Source: an uncultured beta proteobacterium
GTDB taxonomy: Bacteria > Pseudomonadota > Gammaproteobacteria > Burkholderiales > Burkholderiaceae_C
Assembly (NCBI GenBank): GCA_903828235.1
Contig: CAIKLM010000045.1
Location: forward strand, 1-64,000
DNA length: 64,000 nucleotides
Direction: 5' to 3'
The notes beneath the pieces were generated by a model. The model saw only the letters and a list, made by a program, of their open reading frames with translations, had not been told where the DNA came from and made no database searches. The position numbers and the translations under genes are program-made. Shown one piece after another: positions 46,683 to 55,828 of the stretch. How positions within the stretch are numbered: position 1 is the first letter of the stretch; each line of letters opens with the position of its first letter.

Positions 46683-48485
46683 CTACAGGTCTTCCGAGCC
46701 CAGCAGCATCTCGGTGATGCCCTTGCCCGCCTGGACCATGGGCCAGACGTTCTCGGTGGGGTCGGTGCGCACGTCGAGGAACACGGTGCGGTCCTTGAGG
46801 CGGATGGCCTCGCGAAGCGCCGGCTCCACGTCGGAAGGCTTCTCGACCAGCAAGCCCACGTGCCCGTAGGCCTCGGCGAGCTTGACGAAGTCGGGCAGCG
46901 CGTCCATGTAGCTGTGCGAGTAGCGGCCGCCGTAGTCCAGCTGCTGCCACTGGCGCACCATGCCCAGGTAGCGGTTGTTCAGCGAGACGATCTTCACCGG
47001 CGTGCGGTACTGCTGGCAGGTCGACAGCTCCTGGATGCACATCTGGATGCTGCCTTCGCCGGTGATGCAGAAGACATCGCTGTCGGGCTTGGCGAGCTTG
47101 ATGCCCATCGCGTAGGGCAGGCCCACGCCCATGGTGCCCAGGCCGCCGGAATTGATCCAGCGGCGCGGCTCGTCGAAGCGGTAGAACTGCGCCGCCCACA
47201 TCTGGTGCTGGCCGACGTCGCTGGTGATGTAGGCGTCGCGGTCCTTGGTCAGCTGCCAGAGCTTGTCGACCACCATCTGGGGCTTGATGACCTCGTCGCT
47301 GTGCTTGTAGGCCAGGCAGTCGCGCTTGCGCCACTCGTTGATCTGGCCCCACCAGGCGTTGAGCGCCGCGGCGTCGGGGCGGGAGTCCTGGGCCGAACGG
47401 GCCTCGCGGATCTGCGCGATCAGTTCGACCAGAACCTCCTTGACGTCGCCGACGATGGGTACGTCGACCTTCACGCGCTTGCTGATGCTGCTCGGGTCGA
47501 TGTCGACGTGGATGATCTTGCGCTCGTTCTGCGCGAAGTGCTTGGGGTTGCCGATGACGCGGTCGTCGAAGCGCGCCCCCACGGCCAGCAGCACGTCGCA
47601 GTGCTGCATGGTCATGTTGGCCTCGTACGTGCCGTGCATGCCCAGCATGCCCAGGAACTTGGGGTCGGAGGCGCGGATCGCGCCCAGGCCCATCAGCGTG
47701 TTGGTGCAGGGGTAGCCGAGCAGGTCGGCCAGTTCGCGCAGCTCGGCGCTGGCGTTGCCCAGGATGACGCCGCCGCCGGTGTAGACGTAGGGCCGCTTGG
47801 CGCCCAGCAGCAACTGCACGGCCTTGCGGATCTGGCCGCCGTGGCCCTTGCGCACCGGGTTGTAGGAGCGCATCTCGACCTTCTCGGGGTACTCGAAGCG
47901 CGCGGTCTTGAGCGACACGTCCTTCGGCACGTCCACCACCACCGGGCCGGGGCGGCCGGTGCGGGCGATGTGGAAGGCCTTCTTCATCGTCAGCGCCAGG
48001 TCGCGCACGTCCTTGACGAGGAAGTTGTGCTTGACGATGGGCCGCGTGATGCCGACCGTGTCGCACTCCTGGAAGGCGTCCAGCCCGATGGCGGGCGTGG
48101 GCACCTGCCCGGTGATGATCACCATCGGGATCGAGTCCATGTAGGCCGTCGCGATGCCGGTGATGGCGTTCGTGACCCCAGGGCCCGAGGTGACCAGCGC
48201 CACGCCGACCTCGCCAGTGGCGCGGGCGTAGCCGTCGGCGGCGTGGATGGCGGCCTGTTCGTGGCGCACCAGCACATGCTCGATGGTGTCCTGCTTGTAC
48301 AGGGCATCGTAGATGTACAGCACCGCCCCGCCGGGGTAGCCCCAGAGGAACTTGACGTTCTCGGCCTGCAGGCAGCGGACGAGGATCTCGGAGCCGTTGA
48401 TCTCGGCGCCGGGTGCTTGGGGGGAAGGGGGAGAAGACGGTTGTGCCAGGGCGGCACGCTTGACTTCCGCGGCAGACAGATCCAT
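46683..48485 (-). CDS. ilvB: Acetolactate synthase large (catalytic) subunit
   Basis: 600 residues, thiamine-diphosphate enzyme forming acetolactate or acetohydroxybutyrate. Typical segments are the catalytic Glu region LVRHEQAAIHAADGYARATG, the FAD region, and the ThDP motif GEGSIQMCIQELSTCQQYRTPVKIVSLNN. The ATG at 48485 (MDLSAAEVKRAA) has AGAGG 6 nt upstream. A second in-frame ATG at 48521 also has AGAGG, 7 nt upstream, and would add 12 residues. The first gene of ilvB-ilvN-ilvC-pssA-leuA. Confidence 0.97.
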   Translation of the reverse strand: MDLSAAEVKRAALAQPSSPPSPQAPGAEINGSEILVRCLQAENVKFLWGYPGGAVLYIYDALYKQDTIEHVLVRHEQAAIHAADGYARATGEVGVALVTSGPGVTNAITGIATAYMDSIPMVIITGQVPTPAIGLDAFQECDTVGITRPIVKHNFLVKDVRDLALTMKKAFHIARTGRPGPVVVDVPKDVSLKTARFEYPEKVEMRSYNPVRKGHGGQIRKAVQLLLGAKRPYVYTGGGVILGNASAELRELADLLGYPCTNTLMGLGAIRASDPKFLGMLGMHGTYEANMTMQHCDVLLAVGARFDDRVIGNPKHFAQNERKIIHVDIDPSSISKRVKVDVPIVGDVKEVLVELIAQIREARSAQDSRPDAAALNAWWGQINEWRKRDCLAYKHSDEVIKPQMVVDKLWQLTKDRDAYITSDVGQHQMWAAQFYRFDEPRRWINSGGLGTMGVGLPYAMGIKLAKPDSDVFCITGEGSIQMCIQELSTCQQYRTPVKIVSLNNRYLGMVRQWQQLDYGGRYSHSYMDALPDFVKLAEAYGHVGLLVEKPSDVEPALREAIRLKDRTVFLDVRTDPTENVWPMVQAGKGITEMLLGSEDL

Positions 48486-48674
48486 GTTGAACCTCTGAGG
48501 TTTTCTCTGACGAAAATCCATCGGTGCACCTCTTCGCGCCCTCGTGAGGCGGATGTGGTGCCTGCGCGGTCTGGAGGGGGCCTGGGTAGGCCTTCGAGAC
48601 CTGGTGCGCCCCGCCGGATGACCGCTGGCCTGCCGGGCGGGTGCGCACCTCAAAGAACGTTGTGCGAGCCCACG

Positions 48675-48680
48675 ATTATG
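48675..48680 (-). promoter_or_regulatory. Possible -10 element of ilvB
   Basis: CATAAT on the minus strand, about 190 bp before the ilvB start, implies a long leader. No good -35 is visible. Confidence 0.35.
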
Positions 48681-48734
48681 CACCGCGAGCGGGTCCGGGC
48701 CCGGGGTCGCAGCGTGCGCTCACCGGGCTCTGGC

Positions 48735-48740
48735 CATAAT
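48735..48740 (+). promoter_or_regulatory. Possible -10 element of the sigma-factor operon
   Basis: CATAAT lies 47 bp before the TTG start of the sigma-factor gene. The -35 region has no clear match. Confidence 0.35.
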
Positions 48741-48787
48741 CCGACCGCCCTGCTGTTGGGCGCACCGGGTTTCACACCCCACCGCTG

Positions 48788-49357
48788 TTGGCCACCGACC
48801 AGGAACTCGCCGACTTCCTGCAAAGCGTCGAGCGACGTGCCTTCAAGCGCACCGTCTACGCGGTGCGGGACGACGACGCCGCCCTCGACATCGTGCAGGA
48901 CGCGATGATCCGCCTCGCGGAAAGCTACGCCGACCGCCCGGCGGCCGAACTGCCGCTGCTGTTCCAGCGCATCCTGACCAACGCGACGATGGACTGGTTC
49001 CGCCGCGAGCGGGTGCGCTCCGCCGTGGTGCGCCCCCTGAGCGAGTTCGAGGGCGACCCCGAGGGCGAGGGGGACTTCGACCTGCTGGAGTCGCTGCACC
49101 TGGTCGACGATACGCTGGGTACTGAAAGCGCCTCGGATGCGGCGTACCGCACGCAACTGCTGGGCCTGATCGAGACGGCGCTCGGGGAACTGCCGGCGCG
49201 TCAACGGGAGGCCTTCCTGCTGCGTTACTGTGAGGAATTCGACGTGGCCGAGACCGCCGCGGTGATGGGTTGTTCCGAGGGCAGCGTGAAGACACACTGC
49301 TCCCGGGCCGTCCAGGCACTGGCCAAGGCCCTGCACGACAAGGGAGTCCGACGATGA
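48788..49357 (+). CDS. ECF-like RNA polymerase sigma factor
   Basis: 189 residues. Region 2 (about 10-75) contains FKRTVYAVRDDDAALDIVQDAMIRL. Region 4 (about 130-180) contains LPARQREAFLLRYCEEFDVAETAAVMGCSEGSVKTHCSRA. The start is TTG at 48788 (MATDQELADFLQSVERRA), the N-terminus expected for this Burkholderiales group. The stop overlaps the next gene by ATGA. Signals and target promoters are unknown; the coupled membrane gene may encode its regulator. Confidence 0.9.
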   Translation: MATDQELADFLQSVERRAFKRTVYAVRDDDAALDIVQDAMIRLAESYADRPAAELPLLFQRILTNATMDWFRRERVRSAVVRPLSEFEGDPEGEGDFDLLESLHLVDDTLGTESASDAAYRTQLLGLIETALGELPARQREAFLLRYCEEFDVAETAAVMGCSEGSVKTHCSRAVQALAKALHDKGVRR

Positions 49358-49833
49358 GCCGACTGCGCCCCGACAGCGACGCGCTGGAGGCCCGCCTGGC
49401 CGCGCGCCTGGCGGGCGCGCTGGCCATCGCCCAGGCCTCGCTGCCGGCCGACACCGCCGAGCGGCTGCGCTTCGCCCGCCAGACGGCACTGGATCGCGCC
49501 CGCCAAGCCCGCGCCGCGGCCCGGCCCGTGGCCGCGACACCCAAGCTGGCGGGCGGCCCGCTGGCCGGGGCGGCGGGTCGCGGGTCTGTCGGCCTGGGCG
49601 GCCTGCCCTTCGGTTCCCCGGTGGCGTGGTGGCAGCGCGCGGCGGCCCTGTTGCCGCTGGTGGTGCTGGTGGCCGGCCTCGTGGGCATCGAGCAGTGGGC
49701 CACGCAGGAGCAGATCGCCGTGGCCGCCGACATCGACGCCAACCTGCTGGCCGACGACCTGCCTCCCGAGGCCTACGCCGATCCCGGCTTCGCCGAGTTC
49801 CTCTTGCACGAGCCCCCGTCGCAGGCGCAGTGA
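49354..49833 (+). CDS. DUF3619-family single-pass membrane protein (possible anti-sigma)
   Basis: 159 residues. A helical cytoplasmic-side region (1-90, LEARLAARLAGALAIAQASL) is followed by one membrane segment (about 93-113, AAALLPLVVLVAGLVG) and an acidic C-terminal tail (DIDANLLADDLPPEAYAD). The family has no established function. Overlap with the sigma gene (ATGA) and one-pass topology are like known anti-sigma factors. That role is inferred only. Confidence 0.8.
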   Translation: MSRLRPDSDALEARLAARLAGALAIAQASLPADTAERLRFARQTALDRARQARAAARPVAATPKLAGGPLAGAAGRGSVGLGGLPFGSPVAWWQRAAALLPLVVLVAGLVGIEQWATQEQIAVAADIDANLLADDLPPEAYADPGFAEFLLHEPPSQAQ

Positions 49834-50570
49834 TGACCGGTTCGCCCTTCCTCGCCAGCATGGTGCGAAGCGCCCGCCTCGCCCTGTTGGCCGGGATGGC
49901 GGCGGCCGAGCTGGCCTGCACGACGCCGGCACTGGCCTCCGATCGGCTGGCTTGGGCGCGGCTCAGTCCTGCCCAGCAGCAGGTGCTGGCCCCGCTGCAG
50001 GCTGACTGGGCCACGCTCAGCGCCGATCGCCAGGCCAAGTGGCTGGAGGTCGCGTCGCGCGTGCCCACCATGAGTGCGGCCGAGCGCCAACGCCTCAACG
50101 AGCGCATGGCCGAGTGGGTGCGCATGACGCCCGATCAGCGGCGCACGGCCCGGCTCCAGTTCCAGGAGGTTCGCCGCGTCCCCGCAGAGGACCGCCAGGC
50201 AGCCTGGAAGGCCTACCAGGCCCTGCCCGAGGCCGAGCGGCAGCGGCTGGCGCAGCAGAGGGCCGGCCAGGTGGGCGTGCCTGCTGCGAAATCGGCCTCG
50301 GCGTCCAGGGCCAAGTCCAACGTGGTGCAATCCGCGCCAGCCGGCCCCAAGCGTGCTGCCGCCCCTGCGCTTCAGCAGGCGCGAACGGGCGCCACCACCT
50401 CGCCGATGAACCGCCCTCCCCTGCCCCCCGCCAGCATCCAGCACGGCCTGCCCAAGATCGCGGCCACGCCGGGCTTCGTCGACCCCGCGACCCTGCTGCC
50501 GCTGCGCGGACCCCAGGGCGCGGCGGTGGCCGTGGAGAGCGAGCCGGCCGCGTCGGCCGCGGAGTCTTGA
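49833..50570 (+). CDS. DUF3106-family exported protein
   Basis: 245 residues. A signal sequence (about 1-35, ending PALA) precedes a repeated Trp/Gln/Arg-rich segment: LSPAQQQVLAPLQADWATLS, then MSAAERQRLNERMAEWVRMTPDQRR and LPEAERQRLAQQR. The C-terminal half is Ala/Pro/Ser-rich and disordered. The function is unknown. Its ATG shares its A with the upstream stop (TGATG), so it is coupled to the DUF3619 gene. Confidence 0.8.
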   Translation: MTGSPFLASMVRSARLALLAGMAAAELACTTPALASDRLAWARLSPAQQQVLAPLQADWATLSADRQAKWLEVASRVPTMSAAERQRLNERMAEWVRMTPDQRRTARLQFQEVRRVPAEDRQAAWKAYQALPEAERQRLAQQRAGQVGVPAAKSASASRAKSNVVQSAPAGPKRAAAPALQQARTGATTSPMNRPPLPPASIQHGLPKIAATPGFVDPATLLPLRGPQGAAVAVESEPAASAAES

Positions 50571-51112
50571 ACTCCGCCGCGAACCCGGGCGGCGCCGTCG
50601 GGGCGCCCACACCCGGCGTGGTGCGCCGCCTCGCCGCCTTCCTGTACGAGGGTGTGCTGGTCTTCGGCATCGTCGCGCTCGCCGGCCTGGCCTATGGCCT
50701 GGCCACGCAGCAGCGGCACGCCCTCGTGGGCTCGGCTGGCCTGCAGGCCTTCCTGTTCGGCGTGCTGGGGCTGTACTTCGTGATCTCCTGGGTGCGCAGC
50801 GGCCAGACGCTGGCCATGCTCACCTGGCACCTGCGCCTGGTCACCGTCGATGGCCACCCGCTGCGCCCGCTGCGCGCGGTGGCGCGCTACGTGCTGGCCT
50901 GGGCGTGGGTCCTGCCCGGGCTGGGCCTGGCGCAGCTGGCTGGGCTGAAGGGCGGGGGCCCCGTGACGGCGGCCCTGTTGGGCTGGGTGCTGTTCTACGC
51001 CGCCCTGTCGCGCCTGCACCCTGACCGGCAGTTCCTGCACGACGCCCTGTGCCGCACGCGCCTGATCACCTGGTACCCGCCCCACCGCGCGCGCAGCGCG
51101 CCAGCCCCATGA
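50567..51112 (+). CDS. RDD-family membrane protein
   Basis: 181 residues with four predicted membrane segments. The RDD motif region is [21 protein letters not shown], followed by [15 protein letters not shown] and [19 protein letters not shown]. Function is unknown; some RDD proteins act as Na+/H+ antiporters or lipoprotein-linked factors. The start is TTG at 50567, overlapping the DUF3106 stop (TTGA). GGAG lies only 2 nt upstream, so coupling is the likelier route to translation. Confidence 0.8.
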   Translation: MNSAANPGGAVGAPTPGVVRRLAAFLYEGVLVFGIVALAGLAYGLATQQRHALVGSAGLQAFLFGVLGLYFVISWVRSGQTLAMLTWHLRLVTVDGHPLRPLRAVARYVLAWAWVLPGLGLAQLAGLKGGGPVTAALLGWVLFYAALSRLHPDRQFLHDALCRTRLITWYPPHRARSAPAP

Positions 51113-51702
51113 ACGACACCCGGCCCCTGAGCATCTGCGTGTACTGCGGCTCGCGGCACGGCGCGCAGGCCGAGTACGCTGTTGCTGCGCGCGCGCTGGG
51201 CACGGCCATCGGCCAGCGCGGCTGGCAGCTGGTGTACGGTGGCGGCCGGGTGGGCCTCATGGGCGAGGTGGCCGACGCCACGCTGGCCGCCGGCGGGCGC
51301 GTGGTGGGCGTCATCCCCGAGAGCCTGCAGAAGCTCGAGGTCGGTCACACCGGCCTGAGCGAGCTGCACGTGGTACCCACGATGCACGTGCGCAAGCAGC
51401 TGATGGCCGAGCGCGCCGATGCCTTCATCGCGCTGCCGGGGGGCATCGGCACCCTCGAGGAGCTGTACGAGGTGTGGACCTGGCGGCAGCTGAAGTACCA
51501 CGACAACCCCATCGGGCTGCTCGACACGGCCGGCTACTGGCAGCCGCTGCTGCGCTTCATGGACCACACCGTGGCGGAAGGCTTCCTGGGCGCGGCGATG
51601 CGCGATCTGGTGCTGGTGGGCGACGAGCCCGTCGCCCTGCTCGATCGCGTGGCCGCGGCGGCGCGGGCAGCGCGCGGCGGCGACGACTACTCGAAGGTCT
51701 GA
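51109..51702 (+). CDS. LOG-family protein (TIGR00730, cytokinin riboside monophosphate phosphoribohydrolase-like)
   Basis: 197 residues, Rossmann-like. The nucleotide-binding motif is [17 protein letters not shown] and the LOG signature is [21 protein letters not shown] (PGGxGTxxE). Family members hydrolyse nucleoside 5'-monophosphates to base and ribose phosphate. It overlaps the RDD gene by ATGA and ends 7 bp before the convergent PII stop. Confidence 0.93.
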   Translation: MNDTRPLSICVYCGSRHGAQAEYAVAARALGTAIGQRGWQLVYGGGRVGLMGEVADATLAAGGRVVGVIPESLQKLEVGHTGLSELHVVPTMHVRKQLMAERADAFIALPGGIGTLEELYEVWTWRQLKYHDNPIGLLDTAGYWQPLLRFMDHTVAEGFLGAAMRDLVLVGDEPVALLDRVAAAARAARGGDDYSKV

Positions 51703-51709
51703 GCCGGCG

Positions 51710-52084
<375 letters not shown>

Positions 52085-53809
52085 TTAAGCACGGAACCTC
52101 GACGTGATGGGATAGCGCCAGTCTCTCCCGAATCCGCGATGGGTGATGCGGATGCCCACCGGGGCCTGGCGCCGCTTGTACTCGGCCAGCTTGATCAGCC
52201 GCGTCACGCGCTCGACGTCGGCGCGCGCGTGGCCGCCGGCGACGATCTCCTCGATCGAGCGGTCGTCCTCCATGTACTGCGCGAGGATGTCGTCCAGCAC
52301 CTCGTAGGGCGGCAGGCTGTCCTGGTCGGTCTGGTCGGGGCGCAGCTCGGCCGAGGGTGGCCGCGTGATGATGCGTTCGGGGATGACCGGCCCCACGGTG
52401 CCGTCGGCTCGCCGCGTCGGCTGGCGGTTCCTCCACTCGGCCAGGCGGTAGACCAGGGTCTTGGCGACGTCCTTGATGACGGCAAAGCCGCCGGCCATGT
52501 CGCCGTACAGCGTGCAGTAGCCGGTGGCCATCTCGCTCTTGTTGCCGGTGGTCAGCACGATGGCGCCGGTCTTGTTGCTGAGCGCCATCAGCAGCGTGCC
52601 GCGGATGCGGGCCTGGAGGTTCTCCTCCGTCGTGTCGTCCGCCAGGCCGGCGAACTGCGGCGCCAGCCCGGCGCGGAAGGCCTCGAACATCGGCTCGATG
52701 GCGATCTCGTCGTAGCGCACGCCCAGGCGCGAGGCCATGTCGCGCGCATCGAGCCAGGAGATGTCGGCCGTGTAGCGGCTGGGCATCATGACGGCGCGCA
52801 CCTTCTCGGAACCCAGGGCATCCACCGCCACGGCCAGCACCAGCGCGGAGTCGATGCCGCCGGACAGGCCGATGATCGCGCCGGGGAAGCCGTTCTTGCC
52901 CAGGTAGTCGCGCACCCCCAGCACCAGCGCCTGCCAGGCCTGCGCCTCCGGCTCGGGCAGCGGCTCCACCGGCCCGGCCACGGAGCCGTCGGCCGCGATG
53001 TCGGCCAGCAGCAGCGCCGGCTCGAAGCTGGCGGCGCGCGCGCCGACGCGGCCCTGCGCGTCGAGCACGAACGACGCGCCGTCGAACACCACCTCGTCCT
53101 GCCCGCCCACCAGGTGCGAGAACAGCAGCGGGCAGCCCGTGGCGCGCGCACGCTCGGCCATGCGCTCCTCGCGCTCGCCGGCCTTGCCGAGGTGGAAGGG
53201 GCTGGCGTTGAGCACGCACAGCAGTTCGGCGCCGGCCTCGCGCGCGGCGCGGCCGGGCTCGTCGAACCAGGCGTCCTCGCAGATGAGCACCCCGAAGCGG
53301 CGGCCGCCGGCCTCGAAGACCAGCGGCGGCAGGCCGGCGTCGCGCCCGCTGGCGAAGTAGCGGCGCTCGTCGAACACCTGGTAGTTGGGCAGTTCCCGCT
53401 TCGCGTAGGTGCCGGCCACGCGCCCGCCCTGCAGCACCGAGGCCGCGTTGTGGCGCTCGGCCACGGCCACCGATCGCGTGCGCCAGCCGCCGCGCTCGCT
53501 GGCCGCCTGGGGATGCCCGACGACCACGCTCAGTCCGCGGCAGTCGGCCAGTCGTTCGGCCAGCGCCTGCAGCACGCGGGCGCTCTCGGCCAGGAAGGCC
53601 GGGCGCAGCAGCAGGTCCTCGGGCGGGTAGCCGGTCAGCGCCAGCTCGGGCGTCAACACCAGGGCCGCGCCCTGGGCATGGGCTGCGCGCGCGGCGGCCT
53701 CGATCAGCCTTGCGTTACCGTCCAGATCACCGACCGTCGCATTGACCTGCGCCAGCGCCACCCGCACCGGGGCCGCGGCCGACTCGACGGAAGACGCAAC
53801 GATGGACAT
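52085..53809 (-). CDS. nadE: Glutamine-dependent NAD+ synthetase
   Basis: 574 residues. The N-terminal nitrilase-type amidase (about 15-270) has Glu55 in TPELALTGY, Lys in AKRELPNYQVFDERRYF and the catalytic Cys in FGVLICEDAWFDEPG. The C-terminal ATP-pyrophosphatase domain has SGGIDSALVLAVAV. It amidates deamido-NAD using glutamine. The ATG at 53809 overlaps the divergent GNAT start by 8 bp; GTG at 53767 or 53761 would avoid this. Confidence 0.95.
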   Translation of the reverse strand: MSIVASSVESAAAPVRVALAQVNATVGDLDGNARLIEAAARAAHAQGAALVLTPELALTGYPPEDLLLRPAFLAESARVLQALAERLADCRGLSVVVGHPQAASERGGWRTRSVAVAERHNAASVLQGGRVAGTYAKRELPNYQVFDERRYFASGRDAGLPPLVFEAGGRRFGVLICEDAWFDEPGRAAREAGAELLCVLNASPFHLGKAGEREERMAERARATGCPLLFSHLVGGQDEVVFDGASFVLDAQGRVGARAASFEPALLLADIAADGSVAGPVEPLPEPEAQAWQALVLGVRDYLGKNGFPGAIIGLSGGIDSALVLAVAVDALGSEKVRAVMMPSRYTADISWLDARDMASRLGVRYDEIAIEPMFEAFRAGLAPQFAGLADDTTEENLQARIRGTLLMALSNKTGAIVLTTGNKSEMATGYCTLYGDMAGGFAVIKDVAKTLVYRLAEWRNRQPTRRADGTVGPVIPERIITRPPSAELRPDQTDQDSLPPYEVLDDILAQYMEDDRSIEEIVAGGHARADVERVTRLIKLAEYKRRQAPVGIRITHRGFGRDWRYPITSRFRA

Positions 53810-55013
53810 GTCGATCGACCTCGGAAAAGATGCGGCGGATTATTGCGCCCGGGTCTGCGACGACCCCTGCACGGTCGACGCCGACGCCTGGAACGCGCTG
53901 CTGGCCGCGCAAACCAACCCCACGCCGTTCATGCGGCACGAGGTCCTCGCCGCGCTGCACGCCAGCGGCAGCGCGGTGCCGGGCACGGGCTGGACGCCGA
54001 GCTTCCTGCTGCTGGAGCGCGAGGGCGCGCTGGCGGCCGCGGTGGCGCTGTACGCCAAGACGCACAGCTACGGCGAGTACGTGTTCGACTGGGCCTGGGC
54101 CGAGGCCTACGCGCGCCACGGCCTGCGCTACTACCCCAAGCTGCTGGGCGCCGTGCCCTTCACGCCCGTGCCGGGCACCCGGCTGCTGGCCCGCGACGCC
54201 GCCGCGCGCCAGGCCCTGGTGCGGGCCCTGCAGGCGCTGCTGGCCCGCAACCCCAGGCTGTCGTCGGCGCACCTGCTGTTCGTCGACGAGGCCGACCGCG
54301 CCGCGCTGCAGGCCGAGGGCTGGATGCTGCGCCAGGGCGTGCAGTTCCACTGGACGCAGGACTCTGCCGACCCCGCGCCGGACTTCGCCGCGCTGCTGGC
54401 ACGGCTGCAGCGCGACAAGCGCAAGAAGATCCAGCAGGAGCGACGCCGCGTCGCCGAGCAGGGCATCGTCTTCAGCGTCCACGAGGGTGCGGCCATCACC
54501 CCGGCGCTGTGGGACTTCTTCCACCACTGCTACACGCTCACCTACGCGGCGCACCACAGCACGCCCTACCTGACACGCGACTTCTTCGCGCGCATGGCCG
54601 CCACGATGCCCGGGCACTGGCTGATGTTCGCGGCGCGCCGGGGCAGCGAGGCGGGAGAGCCCATCGCCGCCTCGCTGATCGCCATCGACCGACCCCGGGG
54701 CGTGGCCTGGGGCCGGTACTGGGGCGCCACCGAGGCGGTGAGCTGCCTGCACTTCGAGGCCTGCTACTACCAGCCGCTGGCCTGGTGCCTGGCCCAGGGC
54801 TTCGTGCGCTTCGAGGGCGGCGCCCAGGGCGAGCACAAGATGGCCCGCGGCCTGCTGCCCGTGGCGACGCACTCGGCCCACTGGCTGCGCGACCCGCGCT
54901 TCGCCGACGCGGTGGCGGACTTCCTGCAGCGCGAGGGCGGCGGCGTGGCCGCCTACGTCGACGAACTGCGCGAGCGCAACCCGTTCAAGGCGACGCCGCC
55001 CGGCGCCGCCTGA
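53802..55013 (+). CDS. GNAT/FemAB-like N-acyltransferase (DUF482 type)
   Basis: 403 residues with the pattern of the DUF482/peptidogalycan-biosynthesis-type acyltransferases: DADAWNALLAAQTNPTPFMR, HSYGEYVFDWAWAEAYARHG, a Lys/Arg-rich ARLQRDKRKKIQQERRRV, then FFHHCYTLTYAAHHSTPYLT and the C-terminal GAQGEHKMARGLLPVATHSA. The substrate is unknown. The ATG at 53802 is 8 bp inside the divergent nadE start. It ends 7 bp before the ppa stop. Confidence 0.88.
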   Translation: MDMSIDLGKDAADYCARVCDDPCTVDADAWNALLAAQTNPTPFMRHEVLAALHASGSAVPGTGWTPSFLLLEREGALAAAVALYAKTHSYGEYVFDWAWAEAYARHGLRYYPKLLGAVPFTPVPGTRLLARDAAARQALVRALQALLARNPRLSSAHLLFVDEADRAALQAEGWMLRQGVQFHWTQDSADPAPDFAALLARLQRDKRKKIQQERRRVAEQGIVFSVHEGAAITPALWDFFHHCYTLTYAAHHSTPYLTRDFFARMAATMPGHWLMFAARRGSEAGEPIAASLIAIDRPRGVAWGRYWGATEAVSCLHFEACYYQPLAWCLAQGFVRFEGGAQGEHKMARGLLPVATHSAHWLRDPRFADAVADFLQREGGGVAAYVDELRERNPFKATPPGAA

Positions 55014-55020
55014 GGAGCCG

Positions 55021-55560
55021 TCAGCCGGCGTGGCTGCGGTCGTAGTTGGCGATGCCGGCCGTCACCTCGGCCTTCGCGGCCTCAGGGCCTTCCCAGCCGA
55101 GCACCTTGACCCACTTGCCGGGTTCGAGGTCCTTGTAGTGCTCGAAGAAGTGCTGGATGGTCCGCAGCCGCATCGGGTTGAGGTCCTCGGGCTTCTGCCA
55201 CTGCGTGTAGATCGACAGGATCTTGTCGATGGGCACCGCCAGCAGCTTGTTGTCGCCGCCGGCCTCGTCGTCCATCTTGAGCATGCCCAGCGGGCGGCAG
55301 GTGACCACCACGCCCGGGATCAGCGGCACGGGCGTGATCACCAGCACGTCCACCGGGTCGCCGTCATCGGCCAGCGTGTCGGGGATGTAGCCGTAGTTGC
55401 ACGGGTAGTGCATCGCCGTGCTCATGAAGCGGTCCACGAACAGCGCGCCGGACTCGTGGTCGACCTCGTACTTGATCGGGTCGCCGTTCATCGGGATCTC
55501 GATGATCACGTTGAACTCGTCGGGCGCCTTGGCGCCGGGGGTCACGTTGTGCAGGCTCAT
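55021..55560 (-). CDS. ppa: Inorganic pyrophosphatase (soluble, family I)
   Basis: 179 residues. Mg-dependent hydrolysis of pyrophosphate in the cytoplasm. The family I signature [10 protein letters not shown] is present, with [16 protein letters not shown] and YNYGYIP-like [13 protein letters not shown] around the active site. It is divergent from the membrane pyrophosphatase gene. The ATG at 55560 lacks an obvious Shine-Dalgarno. Confidence 0.97.
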   Translation of the reverse strand: MSLHNVTPGAKAPDEFNVIIEIPMNGDPIKYEVDHESGALFVDRFMSTAMHYPCNYGYIPDTLADDGDPVDVLVITPVPLIPGVVVTCRPLGMLKMDDEAGGDNKLLAVPIDKILSIYTQWQKPEDLNPMRLRTIQHFFEHYKDLEPGKWVKVLGWEGPEAAKAEVTAGIANYDRSHAG

Positions 55561-55601
55561 GGTGCGTTCGTGTGAAGGGTGGGAAACCGCTGGCCCAGCG
55601 C

Positions 55602-55613
55602 TGGCCTAGGCCA
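55602..55613. other. Palindrome in the ppa leader
   Basis: TGGCCTAGGCCA is a perfect 12-bp palindrome about 42 bp before the ppa ATG and downstream of its likely -10. It could be an operator. The gap 55561-55828 otherwise holds only promoter signals. Confidence 0.35.
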
Positions 55614-55622
55614 AACCCTGAG

Positions 55623-55628
55623 ATTCTA
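55623..55628 (-). promoter_or_regulatory. -10 element of ppa
   Basis: TAGAAT on the minus strand, 62 bp before the ATG, with no strong -35. It is identical to the etfB -10. Confidence 0.4.
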
Positions 55629-55828
55629 GGTGTCGCCCTTGCCCACCCCTGACGACGGCCGACCGCGGGCCCGCGCCCCTTGGCAAACCCGGGAATGAGG
55701 CTGCCGGCTCGCGCGCTAGCATGCCCACGCTCTTTCTGAGGCCGAGCGGTACCGGCATATCGACACGGGCCGTCGGCTTGCAGAGACCGACCACCAACGC
55801 ATCGAGACGAGAAGAAGGAGACCGTTCC

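Larger units (their letters stand above)
48486..48787. other. Divergent promoter region, ilvB / sigma-factor gene
   Basis: This 302-bp gap holds no gene I can support. Two back-to-back CATAAT boxes (48675-48680 minus, 48735-48740 plus) are the only promoter-like signals. No Val/Ile/Leu-rich leader ORF was found on the ilvB side, in contrast to leuA. Confidence 0.5.

Noticed and set aside
48486-48683. Leader peptide for ilvB attenuation
   Set aside because: I looked for a short ORF rich in Val, Ile or Leu codons before ilvB and found none; the open frames there are Arg/Pro/Gly-rich.
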